64,000 nt of DNA from Rhodovarius crocodyli (GCF_004005855.1 NZ_SACL01000003.1:62001-126000), one strand, 5' to 3'. Positions 1 to 9,089 are shown, numbered from the stretch's first letter. Program-made: numbers and translations. Notes: generated from the letters alone by a model not told the origin.

Positions 1-372
1 CAGCACCTCACCGGCCTTCACGGCGATGGCGGCGTCGTCGCCCAGCGCCAGGTCCAGCAGCACGCGGATGGAGGGGCCGCCCTTCATGTGGGACAGCAGC
101 TCCAGCGCGAAGTCCGGCGTGATTTCCGGCACCACTTCCTCACCCAGCACGATCTGCTTGAGGAAGGCGGCCTTCACACCCGCGGCGCTCGTGGTGCCGG
201 GCAGGGTGTTGTAGATGAAGAACTTCAGCGCGTCGGGGCGATAGGTGGTGCCGCTGTCGCGGATGATGGCGATGATGTCGCGCACCAGTTCGCCGTCATC
301 GATCGGCTTGGGCGCGAGCCCCTGGTTCTTTCTGCCTTCGATCTCGGTCAGGTAATCCAGGTAGGCTTTCAT
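1..372 (-). CDS. acnB: Aconitate hydratase B, N-terminal part only
   Basis: Bifunctional aconitate hydratase 2 / 2-methylisocitrate dehydratase, a TCA-cycle (and methylcitrate-cycle) iron-sulfur enzyme. I translated 124 codons from the ATG at 372-370 and they stay open to the window edge. The protein starts MKAYLDYLTEIEGRKNQG and contains FIYNTLPGTTSAAGVKAAF and ALELLSHMKGGPSI, which match the N-terminal HEAT-like domain of the AcnB family. The cluster-binding cysteines and catalytic domains lie outside the window (family length about 860-930 residues). The 166 bases between this start and the next gene hold no obvious element. Assignment is by family recognition of the N-terminal domain only. 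Confidence 0.85.
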   Translation of the reverse strand, partial: MKAYLDYLTEIEGRKNQGLAPKPIDDGELVRDIIAIIRDSGTTYRPDALKFFIYNTLPGTTSAAGVKAAFLKQIVLGEEVVPEITPDFALELLSHMKGGPSIRVLLDLALGDDAAIAVKAGEVL

Positions 373-538
373 CGCATTCCCAACGTCATGATGTTTCTGG
401 AGCTGAAACGCCGTGCCTCTCGCCTGTAGGGTCTGATCGGCCTGGGTCTGAGCCTGGGTTTCGACCGGTTCGACTACGCCAACCCAGCCCGACTGGCAAG
501 GTGCCGCAATGCAGCGGAAAGCGGCGGTTTCGCGGGGC

Positions 539-1012
539 TCAGCCCTGGCGCGCCCGGTCGATGGCCGCCACGTCGATCTTGCGCATGGTCATCATGGCCT
601 GGAAGGCTCGTTTCGCTTCCTCGCCGCCGGCCGCCATCGCCTCCGTCAGGGTGCGCGGCGTGATCTGCCAGTTCAGGCCCCATCGGTCCTTGCACCAGCC
701 GCATTCGCTCTCCCGTCCGCCATTTCCGACGATGGCGTCCCAATAGCGGTCGGTCTCCTCCTGGTCCTCGGTCATGACCTGGAAGGAGAAGGCCTCGGAA
801 TGCGGGAAGATCGGGCCGCCGTTCAGCCCGATGCAGGGAATGCCCAGCACGGTGAAGTTCACCACCAGCACATCGCCCGCCTTGCCGCCGGGGAAATCGG
901 CGGGTGCGCGGCTGACGGACCGCACGGCGGAGTTCGGAAACAGGCCGGCATAGAAGCGCGCTGCGTCCTCGGCTTCCTTGTCGTACCACAGGCAGATGGT
1001 GTTCTTATCCAT
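539..1012 (-). CDS. VOC family protein (PhnB / 3-demethylubiquinone-methyltransferase-like fold)
   Basis: A 157-residue single-domain protein of the vicinal-oxygen-chelate superfamily, in the PhnB-like branch once annotated as 3-demethylubiquinone-9 3-methyltransferase. Typical features are the CLWYDKEAEDAARFYAGLF start, the FSFQVMTEDQEETDRYWDAI segment and the CGWCKDRWGLNWQI stretch. The branch is common but its substrate is usually unknown, and I do not assign a reaction. Its ATG overlaps the end of the RES toxin gene by 8 bases, so it is probably translated from the same mRNA as the toxin-antitoxin pair. This could be a passenger gene or a third operon member. Confidence 0.8.
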   Translation of the reverse strand: MDKNTICLWYDKEAEDAARFYAGLFPNSAVRSVSRAPADFPGGKAGDVLVVNFTVLGIPCIGLNGGPIFPHSEAFSFQVMTEDQEETDRYWDAIVGNGGRESECGWCKDRWGLNWQITPRTLTEAMAAGGEEAKRAFQAMMTMRKIDVAAIDRARQG

Positions 1013-1478
1013 GGGGCGTCTCCTTCAGGCGCCCATCATACAGCCATCTGCGGGCCTTCCGGGCCTTGATGCCCGTCGCCAGCGCAGGATTGATCAGCAC
1101 GTTCATCTCCTCCGGCACGATCACGGAGGGCACGACCAGCAGCGCCGCCTTGCCCGCCCGCAGCCAGGCGGTGCCGAGATCGACGCTGGTCATGCTGGCA
1201 GGTTGCGCATCCCATCCCACCGGAGGCTTCTCCACCCGCCGCGCGGCCTTCCACAGCGCCTCGGGCACCGAGATCTCGATCAGATAGCGGTTGAGCGGCA
1301 GGCCGCCGGCGTTCAGGTGCACCACCGTCTCCAGGCAGGCCAGCGCCCGGCTGGTGGAGGTATAGACCACCGCGTGGCCCTCGGCGTTCCAGCGCCCGCC
1401 CGTGGCGCGCGCGCCGTTGCCCGTCATGTCGTCGGCCGGATAGGCGCGGGTGTCGGCCGCGATGCGCCACAGGATCAT
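1005..1478 (-). CDS. RES-domain toxin (NAD+ phosphorylase/hydrolase family)
   Basis: A 157-residue RES-domain protein, the toxin of a RES-Xre type II toxin-antitoxin pair. Characterised members (for example MbcT of Mycobacterium tuberculosis) deplete NAD+. The N-terminal core shows the conserved GGRWN motif (Arg29), the VVYTS segment (Tyr39) and the following Glu50 in ACLET; the length is typical for the family. It lies 9 bases downstream of the antitoxin gene, the usual antitoxin-first order, and overlaps the downstream VOC gene by 8 bases. Toxicity is inferred from the family. Confidence 0.88.
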   Translation of the reverse strand: MILWRIAADTRAYPADDMTGNGARATGGRWNAEGHAVVYTSTSRALACLETVVHLNAGGLPLNRYLIEISVPEALWKAARRVEKPPVGWDAQPASMTSVDLGTAWLRAGKAALLVVPSVIVPEEMNVLINPALATGIKARKARRWLYDGRLKETPHG

Positions 1479-1487
1479 GCGCTGGGG

Positions 1488-1949
1488 CTACGCATAGGCG
1501 CCGCTGACGGCCTGTTCCAGGGTGCGGGCCACCAGGGCCTGGCCTTCCATCGTGTCCATCAGGTCGATGGGCCGGGCATGGCCCAGCGCGGGCAGGGGCT
1601 GCACCAGCCAGCCCGCCAGCCAGGCGCGGGCATCGAAGCCCGGCGCCTCCTCCGTCATCGCCTCCACCTGGCCCACCAGCCGGGCGAAGCCGATCACGCG
1701 CTCGCTTTCGGCGGGGGAAAGGCGGCCGTCTTCCTTCACCTTGCGGTTGAAGGTGGCCACCGGCAGGTCCAGCGCCTTCAGGGTGGCGCTGCGGCCCAGG
1801 GGTTCGATCTCCAGCCATTGGCGCGCATCGGTGGCGCGCACGCCCTTCTTGATCATGTCGATGCGCACCATCACCGGCGCCTTGTAGAGTTCGCCATAGA
1901 AGGCTTCCTCGGTGACCGGGTGGGGCTGGATGGTCTGGGTCTCGCCCAT
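1488..1949 (-). CDS. Xre/MbcA/ParS-type antitoxin (DUF2384)
   Basis: A 153-residue partner of the RES toxin. The middle carries a helix-turn-helix-like Xre region (around LGRSATLKALDLPVATFNRK) and the C-terminal part has the DUF2384 toxin-binding sequence (ESERVIGFARLVGQVEAM and the following tryptophan-rich helix). These antitoxins block the NAD-binding cleft of the toxin and repress their own promoter. AAAGGAG sits 6 bases before the ATG. The gene is divergent from the PadR-type regulator at 2092, and a short palindrome lies just upstream of its start, a plausible autoregulatory site. Confidence 0.85.
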   Translation of the reverse strand: MGETQTIQPHPVTEEAFYGELYKAPVMVRIDMIKKGVRATDARQWLEIEPLGRSATLKALDLPVATFNRKVKEDGRLSPAESERVIGFARLVGQVEAMTEEAPGFDARAWLAGWLVQPLPALGHARPIDLMDTMEGQALVARTLEQAVSGAYA

Positions 1950-2091
1950 GATCGTGCTCCTTTGGGCAATTCATATGCTCAAATGAGCGATAAACTCCAG
2001 ACTTTCCGCCATGAAACATTTCGTCACTCGTCTATCGACAGCATTTCGATATATCTAAACACCAACGAAACACTATCGGAGCACGACAGCC
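1950..2091. promoter_or_regulatory. Divergent control region between antitoxin and PadR genes, with two palindromes
   Basis: This 142-base AT-richer spacer separates two divergently transcribed regulators. It holds GCTCA-AA-TGAGC at 1977-1988, close to the antitoxin start, and TTTCGATATATCTAAA at 2044-2059 (14 of 16 positions symmetric, perfect GATATATC core), ending 32 bases before the PadR ATG. Each palindrome lies nearest the gene whose product could bind it. The operator roles are inference from position and symmetry. Confidence 0.55.
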
Positions 2092-2652
2092 ATGTTCGGC
2101 CATCACCATCATCACCACCACCGCGGCGAACGCCGCTTCGCCCGCGGCTTCTTCGGTCGCGGCGACCATCATGAGCATCGCGGCCATCGCGGCGGCGGCC
2201 GCTTCTTCGACCATGGGGAGCTGCGCCTGTTGGTCCTGCACCTGATCTCGGAAAAGCCGCGCCACGGCTATGAGATCATCAAGGCCATCGAGGAACGCCT
2301 GGCCGGTGCCTATTCCCCCAGCCCCGGCACCATCTACCCCACGCTGACCCTGCTGGAGGAGCTCGGCCAGGTTTCCGTGACGGAGCAGGGCGGCAAGAAG
2401 CTGCACACCATCACCCCCGAGGGCACCCGCGCCCTGGAGGAAGCGGCCCCCCAGGTCGCCTCCATCGAGGCCCGCATCGCGGCCGCCGGCGGCGACCGGC
2501 CCCAGGCATCGGCCATGCAGGTCATGCGCGCCATGCACAACCTGAAGACCGCGCTGCGCTTCCGCATGATGCGCGGCGGCATGACCGAGGAGGAGCTGGG
2601 CCGCATCGTCGCCGCGATCGACGAGGCCGCACGCCAGGTGGAGCGCGCCTGA
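2092..2652 (+). CDS. PadR-family repressor with His-rich N-terminus, YqjI-like
   Basis: A 186-residue PadR-type winged-helix regulator. The first 45 residues are extremely rich in histidine and arginine, with seven consecutive His at residues 4-10. The PadR domain follows (FFDHGELRLLVLHLIS, HGYEIIKAIEERLAG, SPSPGTIYPTLTLLEE), and the C-terminus carries the dimerisation helices. Architecture and sequence closely resemble Escherichia coli YqjI, a nickel- and iron-responsive repressor whose His/Cys-rich N-terminus senses metal. The next genes encode DUF2218 and the nickel-handling UreE, UreF and UreG. GGAG precedes the ATG and a GATATATC palindrome lies 32 bases upstream. Orthology to YqjI is strongly suggested; nickel sensing here is inferred. 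Confidence 0.85.
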   Translation: MFGHHHHHHHRGERRFARGFFGRGDHHEHRGHRGGGRFFDHGELRLLVLHLISEKPRHGYEIIKAIEERLAGAYSPSPGTIYPTLTLLEELGQVSVTEQGGKKLHTITPEGTRALEEAAPQVASIEARIAAAGGDRPQASAMQVMRAMHNLKTALRFRMMRGGMTEEELGRIVAAIDEAARQVERA

Positions 2653-2936
2653 TGACCAGCGCCGAGGCCACCGTCGCCACCGAAAGCCCGGCCCGCTACC
2701 TCGGCCAGCTGGTGAAGCATTTCGCCCACAAGCTGCCGACCACGCTGGCCGAGGACAACACGGCCGGCCACATCGCCTTCCCGATGGGCCCCTGTGACCT
2801 TTCGGTGCGGGGCGAGGCGCTGCACATGCGCGTGCAGGCGGAAACGGTCGATGACTGCGCGAAGCTGCAGGATGTCGTGGCGCGGCATCTGCTGCGCTTC
2901 GCCTTCCGCTCCCCGCCCGAGATCGCCTGGACCTGA
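2652..2936 (+). CDS. DUF2218 protein
   Basis: A 94-residue DUF2218 protein. This small domain is often adjacent or fused to siderophore-interacting (ferric-siderophore reductase, YqjH-like) proteins, but has no established biochemical function. Visible features are GHIAFPMGPCDLSV and the C-terminal RHLLRFAFRSPPEIAW. The start codon overlaps the PadR stop by one base (TGATG), so the two are translationally coupled. The link to a YqjI-like repressor recalls the E. coli yqjI-yqjH pair and suggests a metal-homeostasis job. No reductase gene is present nearby. Confidence 0.75.
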   Translation: MTSAEATVATESPARYLGQLVKHFAHKLPTTLAEDNTAGHIAFPMGPCDLSVRGEALHMRVQAETVDDCAKLQDVVARHLLRFAFRSPPEIAWT

Positions 2937-2982
2937 ACGGAAGGCGCGTTGATACTGCGGCGGTCCAGCAGAGAGCCGCCGC

Positions 2983-3528
2983 ATGTCACTTCCCCGCGCC
3001 ACCAGCATCAGCCCCGCCGGCAGCTTCACCCCCGACGCGGCGGTGGACAGCGTGACGCTGGATTTCGACGACCGCTTCCGCCGCCGCAAGCGCCTGGAAA
3101 CCGAGGCCGGCCGCGAGTTCCTGCTGGACCTGGCCGAGGCCCAGGTGATGCATGACGGGGACGCGCTGGCGCTGGAGGACGGCACGCTGATCCTGGTGAA
3201 GGCCGCCCCCGAGGCGCTGCTGGAGGTGCGCGGCCGGGACGCCGGGCACCTGCTGCGCCTGGCCTGGCACCTGGGCAACCGCCATCTGCCGGCCGAGCTG
3301 CAGGAATCGCGCATCCTGATCCGCCAGGACCATGTGATCGAGCGCATGCTGGGCGGGCTCGGCGCCGCCACGGCGAAAGTCCAGGCCCCCTTCAACCCGG
3401 AGGGCGGCGCCTATGGCGAGCACAACCACGACCCCGGCCATCAGCATGGCGGGCACCATCACGGCCATGGCCATTCCCACGACCATGGGCATGGCCACCA
3501 CCATCACCACCATCACCACCATGATTGA
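2983..3528 (+). CDS. ureE: Urease accessory metallochaperone UreE
   Basis: UreE delivers Ni2+ to the UreG/UreF/UreD complex during urease maturation. The 181-residue protein has the peptide-binding N-terminal domain (DFDDRFRRRKRLET), the metal-binding domain (HLLRLAWHLGNRHLPAEL) and a C-terminal tail with 21 histidines in the last 37 residues, ending in nine in a row. This is the classic nickel-storage tail of UreE from organisms such as Klebsiella. The tail is encoded by tandem CAC/CAT codons, and the ureF start codon lies inside this stretch. The gene is 46 bases after DUF2218, so probably in the same operon. Confidence 0.95.
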   Translation: MSLPRATSISPAGSFTPDAAVDSVTLDFDDRFRRRKRLETEAGREFLLDLAEAQVMHDGDALALEDGTLILVKAAPEALLEVRGRDAGHLLRLAWHLGNRHLPAELQESRILIRQDHVIERMLGGLGAATAKVQAPFNPEGGAYGEHNHDPGHQHGGHHHGHGHSHDHGHGHHHHHHHHHD

Positions 3529-4191
3529 CCTGTACCGGCTGCTGGCCTGGTGCTCGCCCGCCTATCCGGTGGGCGGCTTCAGCTACAGCCACGGGATCGA
3601 GACGGCGGTCGAGGAAGAACTGGTCACCAACCGCGCGGGGCTTGAGGCCTATATCCGCACGGCCCTGCTGGCCGGCGCCGGGCGCGTGGACGGCGCCCTG
3701 CTGGTCGCGGCCCACCGTGCCGCCACCGCTGAGGACGACGCGGCGCTGGATGAGGCGGCCGAGCTTGCCGCCGCCTGGCGCGGCACGGCCGAAACCGCGC
3801 TGGAGGCCACCCAGCAGGGCGGCAGCTTCGCCTCCGTCACCGCCACATGCTGGCCCGATGACCGCTTTGCGGCCTTCGCCGCCCGCCACCCGAAACGCCT
3901 GACCCATGCGGTGGCCTTCGGCGCCGCCGCCGGCTTCGGGTCCATCCCGCTGCGCCCGGCACTCACCGCCTGGCTGTCGGGCTTCGCGGCCAATCTCGTC
4001 TCGGCCGGCGTGCGGCTAGTGCCGCTGGGCCAGACCGACGGCCAGCGCGTCACCGCCGCCCTCTACCCCGCCATCGAGCAGGCGGCCGATGCCGCCGAGG
4101 CCGCGTCGCTCGACCGGCTGGGCACCGCGGCACCCATGCTCGACCTGTTCTCCATCCGCCACGAAACCCAGTACACGAGGCTGTTCCGATC

Positions 4192-4195
<4 letters not shown>
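3521..4195 (+). CDS. ureF: Urease accessory protein UreF
   Basis: UreF (224 residues) is the helical scaffold that recruits UreG to the urease apoprotein-UreD complex and gates GTP hydrolysis. Family hallmarks are [19 protein letters not shown] at the N-terminus and the C-terminal [21 protein letters not shown] place the start at the ATG at 3521, which gives the canonical N-terminus and overlaps ureE by 8 bases. A longer in-frame reading begins at 3413 but would add residues encoded inside the ureE His tail. The stop overlaps the ureG start (ATGA). Confidence 0.95.
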
Positions 4196-4857
<662 letters not shown>

Positions 4858-4914
4858 GCATTGTCTTACAAAATTGAGTAGGCGTAGCGGGTTACTCGCC
4901 CTATCGTCTCCGCG

Positions 4915-6342
4915 ATGAGCCATGACGGCGTTGAGGGGGCGGGACGCCGGTGGCGGCAGCGGGTGCGCGAATGGCGGCCGTCGCGCTATCTCGTCCTCGC
5001 GCTGCTGATCTGGTTCGCGGGCGGCATCGGGGCCTTCTTCCTGGGCGAAGCCTATGTGGAGCAGCAGACCCGCCTGCATATGAACCACACGCGCCAGGAA
5101 CTGCAGGCCGCCGTGGTCAATGCGGAGCAGGTGGCCCTGCGCGCGGTCGAGGAAACCCAGGACCTCTACGCCCTGACCCTGCTGCGGCGGGAACTGGCCG
5201 CCCGCGGCAACACCGAGGGCGCGGCCGCGATCGAAAGCCGGCTGGAGGCGCTGATGCGGCTGGGCCGGTTCGGCATCCGCCAGGTGTCGGAGATCGGGGC
5301 GGACGGCATCCTCACCTGGAGCACCACGCGCGGCTGGCGTCCCGTCGACCTCAGCGACCGCGAGCATTTCCAGGTCCATCGCGCCGGGCGCCGCGCCCTG
5401 TTCGTCAGCCGCCCGGTGCTGGGCCGCGCCTCCGGCATCTCGACCGTGCAGTTCACCCTGCCGATCATCGAGGCGGACCGCTTCGCGGGCGTCGTCGTCG
5501 TCTCGCTGGACCCGCGCCTGCTGTCGGTCGCCCTCGAACAGCTGCGCTATGAAAGCGGCATCGCGGTCGGCATCGTGCGCACCGCCGACCGCACACTGAT
5601 CGCCCGCAGCCATGATGCCAGCCGCTATATCGGGCTGCAGCCGCTGACCCAGGCCTCGCCCGTCGACCGGCAGCGCGGCCGCTTCGGCTTCATGCGCACG
5701 CGCAGCAACCTGGACGACATCTCGGCCTATTTCTCCTATCGCATCATGGAACAGGCGCCGCTGGCCATCGGCGCGCGGCTGTCGGTCAGCGAGGCCACCG
5801 AACCCTCAGGTACGCTGGCGATGTGGATCCGCATTGCCATCCTGCTGGGCTGGCTGAAGCTGCTGGCCACCATCCTGTGGATCAACCAGCTGGTGCGCAC
5901 CCGCCGCACCCGGCTGGGCGCCGCCGGTGCCCGCCACATGGCCCAGACCGAGTCCCAGGCGCGGGAGCAATTGCAGCACCTGGTGGCCGACGCGCCCGTG
6001 GCGCTCTACGCGGCGCAGCTGGAACAGGGCCGGCGCGTGCTCGCCTACAACTTCCTCACCGGCAACCTGCAACGCCTGACGGGATGGAGCGCGGAGCAGC
6101 TGTCCGAGCCCGGCAGCATCGCCGCCCGCTCCGACCCCGTGGGCCAGGAGGCCCGGCGGGAGTTCATGGCACGCCTGGCCGAGCGCGGGCGCGCGATGGT
6201 GGAATACCGGCTGCAGCGCCCCGACGACAGCTGGATCTGGCTGCGCGAGGAAGCCCAGGTCACGGAGCGCGACGGCGGCATGCTGCACATCGCGGGCGGC
6301 CTGTCCGACATCACCGCCTTCGTCGGCGACGCTACCCCCTGA
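4915..6342 (+). CDS. Membrane Cache-PAS sensor protein without a visible output domain
   Basis: A 475-residue membrane protein. It has an N-terminal transmembrane helix (about residues 24-44), an extracytoplasmic double-Cache-like sensor (about 45-290) with the typical REHFQVHRAG and VVVSLDPRLLSVALEQL stretches, a second transmembrane helix near 300-325, and one cytoplasmic PAS domain with PAC motif to the C-terminus (about 345-470). No histidine kinase, GGDEF, EAL or methyl-accepting domain follows. The protein ends at the end of the PAC motif, and the stop codon overlaps the convergent envC gene by 11 bases. It may act through a partner protein or be a truncated sensor kinase. Confidence 0.75.
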   Translation: MSHDGVEGAGRRWRQRVREWRPSRYLVLALLIWFAGGIGAFFLGEAYVEQQTRLHMNHTRQELQAAVVNAEQVALRAVEETQDLYALTLLRRELAARGNTEGAAAIESRLEALMRLGRFGIRQVSEIGADGILTWSTTRGWRPVDLSDREHFQVHRAGRRALFVSRPVLGRASGISTVQFTLPIIEADRFAGVVVVSLDPRLLSVALEQLRYESGIAVGIVRTADRTLIARSHDASRYIGLQPLTQASPVDRQRGRFGFMRTRSNLDDISAYFSYRIMEQAPLAIGARLSVSEATEPSGTLAMWIRIAILLGWLKLLATILWINQLVRTRRTRLGAAGARHMAQTESQAREQLQHLVADAPVALYAAQLEQGRRVLAYNFLTGNLQRLTGWSAEQLSEPGSIAARSDPVGQEARREFMARLAERGRAMVEYRLQRPDDSWIWLREEAQVTERDGGMLHIAGGLSDITAFVGDATP

Positions 6343-7498
6343 AGAAGCCGCGCGGGTCGCTGGGCTGGCCGTTGCGCCGCAGCTCCACGTAAAGCTGCGC
6401 GTCGGAGGACAGGCTGCCCACCGGCTCGCCGGCCAGCACGCGCTCACCCATCGCGGTGTCCAGCCGTTCCAGCCGCGCCAGCACCACATGCACCCCGCCG
6501 CCGCAATCGATGATGATCAGCTGGCCGAAGCTGCGGAACGGCCCGGCGAAGGCCACGCGCCCGCCGCAGGGTGAGACGACGCGCGCGCGCGGGCCGGCCG
6601 CGACCGTCATGCCGCGCGCCGTCCCGCCTTCGCCGGAGGAACCGAATTCCCGCGTGATCTGCCCCGGAACCGGCAGCGGATGCCCCCCGCGCGAGGGTGT
6701 GACCGGGGCCTCGGCCACCGGGGGCGGGCGGCGGGCACGGCGGGCCGCTTCCTCGGCCGCGCGCTGCCGGGCGGCCTGGCGGGCTTCCTCGGCGGCGCGC
6801 TCGCGCTCCAGCCGTTCCAGCGCCTGTTCCAGGTCGCGCGCGCGGCCGATCGCGGCCTGGGCGCGGCGGGCGGCCTGGGTCTGTTGGGCCTCGCGGTTCG
6901 CGCGGCGGCCGCGCGCGGCGTCCAGCGCGGCTTCCAGCCGGGCATCGGCGGCGCGGGCCTCGGCGCGCGCCTCGGAAAGCCGGTCGGCCTCACGCGCCGC
7001 CAGCCGGGCCGTTTCGGTCGCGCGGGCGGCGGCGAGGCGGAAGGCCTCCGCCTCCTGCCCCGCCTGGCGGATCAGCACCTGCATGGCCAGCAGGCCGCGC
7101 AGCGATTCCTCGGGCGCGGCGGGGGTGGCCAGCAGGGATTCGGCCGGCCAGCGTTCCAGCCGGTACAGCAGCGGCAGCAGCGGCGCGATGGCGGCGGCGC
7201 GGGCCTGGCGGTCCTGCATGGCGCCGGCGGCATCCTGCGCGGCGCGGCGGGCGGCGCCCTCGGCCTGGTTCAGCCGCGCCTCGGCCGCCTGCACGGCGCG
7301 CGCGGCCACCACGCGCTGCTCGGCCAGGCGGGTTTCCTCCGCGCGGGCGGCTTCGGTGGCGCGGGCGGCGGCCTCCGCCGCGGCTTCCTGGCTTTCGGCG
7401 CTGCGGCGCGCGTCGCGCAGCTCACGCCGTGTCTGCGCCCCGGCAGGCAGCGCGCACAACGCGGCAAGCAGCACGAGAAGGGCCGGCCGGATCACCAT
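6332..7498 (-). CDS. envC: EnvC-like murein hydrolase activator, degenerate M23 domain
   Basis: A 388-residue exported protein: signal peptide (1-21, ending AGAQ), a long Ala/Arg/Glu-rich coiled coil (about 25-270) and a C-terminal LytM/M23 domain (about 275-388). The zinc ligands of active M23 peptidases are largely missing: the usual HxGxD site reads RGMTVAAG and the final HxH site reads LYVELRRNG. This fits EnvC, which does not cut peptidoglycan but activates AmiA/AmiB-type amidases at the division septum. It follows gpmI by 10 bases in the same orientation, a gene pair common in alphaproteobacteria. Confidence 0.82.
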   Translation of the reverse strand: MVIRPALLVLLAALCALPAGAQTRRELRDARRSAESQEAAAEAAARATEAARAEETRLAEQRVVAARAVQAAEARLNQAEGAARRAAQDAAGAMQDRQARAAAIAPLLPLLYRLERWPAESLLATPAAPEESLRGLLAMQVLIRQAGQEAEAFRLAAARATETARLAAREADRLSEARAEARAADARLEAALDAARGRRANREAQQTQAARRAQAAIGRARDLEQALERLERERAAEEARQAARQRAAEEAARRARRPPPVAEAPVTPSRGGHPLPVPGQITREFGSSGEGGTARGMTVAAGPRARVVSPCGGRVAFAGPFRSFGQLIIIDCGGGVHVVLARLERLDTAMGERVLAGEPVGSLSSDAQLYVELRRNGQPSDPRGFFRG

Positions 7499-7508
7499 GC
7501 CGGGGATA

Positions 7509-9023
7509 CTACCCCAACAGGCTTTTCCCCGTCATCGCCCCAGGCTGCGGCAGGCCCAGCAGTGCCAGCAGCGTCGGCGCCACATCCGCCAGCCGGCCGC
7601 GGGCCAGCGTGGCGCCGGAGGGCCCGCCCACCAGCACCACCGGCACCACGTTCAGCGTGTGCGCCGTGTGCGGGCCGCCAGTGTTGGGGTCCTTCATCAT
7701 CTCCGCATTGCCGTGGTCGGCCGTGACCAGCAGCGTGCCGCCCGCCTCGCGCATCGCCTCCACGATGCGGCCGAGGCCGGTATCCACCGCCTCGCAGGCG
7801 GCGGTGGCGGCGGCCAGGCTGCCGGTGTGGCCCACCATGTCCGCATTGGCGAAGTTCAGCACGATCAGGTCATAGGTGCCGGAGCGGATGGCGGCCGCCG
7901 CCTTCTCCGACAGTTCCGGCGCGCTCATCTCCGGCTGCAGGTCATAGGTCGCGACCTTGGGCGAGGGCACCAGGATACGGTCCTCGCCGGCCAGGATCGG
8001 TTCCTCGCCGCCGTTCAGGAAGTAGGTGACGTGGGGGTACTTCTCCGTCTCGGCCATGCGCAGCTGCTTCATGCCGGCGCGCGAGACGACCTGGCCCAGC
8101 AGGTCCGCCATCGACTGCGGCGGAAACAGCGCCGTCTGGAAGGCCGTCAGCGCGGTGGAATACTGCGTCATGCTCAGCGAGCACGCGAAGGCCGCGACCG
8201 TGCCGCGCTCGAAGCCGGTGAAGCCCGGGTCCAGCAGGGCCGAGGAGATCTCACGCACGCGGTCGGCGCGGTAGTTGAAGCAGGCGAGCCCGTCGCCCGG
8301 CTTCACCCCGGCATAGCCGCCGACGATGGCGGGCTCGATGAACTCGTCGGTCTTGCCCGCCGCGTGCCCGGCCGCGATGGCCCCGGCGGCGGTGGCGGCA
8401 GCAGCCCCCTCGCCCTTCACGATGGCGTTGTAGGCGCGGGAGACACGCTCCCACCGGTTGTCGCGGTCCATCGCCCAATAGCGGCCCGTGACGGTCACGA
8501 CCTTGGCGCCCTGGGGCAGCGCGGCCTCGAAATTCTTCAGGTAGCCCGGCGCGGCGTCGGGCGGGGTGTCGCGCCCGTCGGTCCAGGCATGGATGGCGAC
8601 CGGCACGCCGGCGGCGGTAAAGGCGCGGGCGATGGCCACCGCGTGGTTCTGGTGGCTGTGCACGCCGCCGGGGGAGAGCAGGCCCATCAGGTGCAGCGTG
8701 CCGCCGCTGGCCTGCAGCTTCGCGATCGCGTCCAGCAGGATGGGGTTGGCGTCCAGCGACCCGTCCTCGATGGCGGCGTCGATGCGCGGCAGGTCCTGCA
8801 TCACGACGCGCCCGGCGCCGAGGTTCAGGTGCCCCACCTCGCTGTTGCCCATCTGGCCGTCGGGCAGGCCCACGTCGCGGCCGCAGGTGGCCAGGAAGTT
8901 GCGGGGGCCCGCCGCCCACAGCCCGTCGAACACCGGGGTGCGGGCCTGCATCACGGCGTTGTCCGCCTTGTCCTCACGCCAGCCCCAGCCATCGAGAATC
9001 ACGAGCATCACGGGACGGGGCAT
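7509..9023 (-). CDS. gpmI: 2,3-bisphosphoglycerate-independent phosphoglycerate mutase
   Basis: Converts 3-phosphoglycerate to 2-phosphoglycerate in glycolysis and gluconeogenesis using two Mn2+ ions and a phosphoserine intermediate. The 504-residue protein begins with VMLVILDGWGWRE (first metal-binding Asp). It has the catalytic Ser61 in MGNSEVGH, the WTDGRDTPP motif, NYRADRVREI and the C-terminal metal site VTADHGNAEMM. Length is normal. It is the first gene of a gpmI-envC operon. Confidence 0.97.
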   Translation of the reverse strand: MPRPVMLVILDGWGWREDKADNAVMQARTPVFDGLWAAGPRNFLATCGRDVGLPDGQMGNSEVGHLNLGAGRVVMQDLPRIDAAIEDGSLDANPILLDAIAKLQASGGTLHLMGLLSPGGVHSHQNHAVAIARAFTAAGVPVAIHAWTDGRDTPPDAAPGYLKNFEAALPQGAKVVTVTGRYWAMDRDNRWERVSRAYNAIVKGEGAAAATAAGAIAAGHAAGKTDEFIEPAIVGGYAGVKPGDGLACFNYRADRVREISSALLDPGFTGFERGTVAAFACSLSMTQYSTALTAFQTALFPPQSMADLLGQVVSRAGMKQLRMAETEKYPHVTYFLNGGEEPILAGEDRILVPSPKVATYDLQPEMSAPELSEKAAAAIRSGTYDLIVLNFANADMVGHTGSLAAATAACEAVDTGLGRIVEAMREAGGTLLVTADHGNAEMMKDPNTGGPHTAHTLNVVPVVLVGGPSGATLARGRLADVAPTLLALLGLPQPGAMTGKSLLG

Positions 9024-9089
9024 GGCTTCACCTTGCTGCTGTGGGCGCTGCGAAGGGGATAGCCGCCGCGCGCCCGCGCGGGAAGCCCG

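Noticed and set aside
455-480. tRNA-like GGTTCGACT sequence
   Set aside because: No acceptor stem, anticodon arm or complete cloverleaf could be drawn around it.
3413-3520. Longer ureF start inside the ureE tail
   Set aside because: The extension is encoded by the ureE His-rich region in another frame and has no family match; the ATG at 3521 gives the canonical UreF N-terminus.
3450-3528. CAC/CAT repeat tract as a CRISPR-like or simple repeat locus
   Set aside because: It encodes the UreE poly-His tail; no spacers and in-frame coding explain it.
6456-9062. Very long open frame on the plus strand opposite envC and gpmI
   Set aside because: It is antisense to two recognised genes, has low-complexity Arg/Ala/Ser translation and no family similarity. 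GC-rich codon bias produces such frames.
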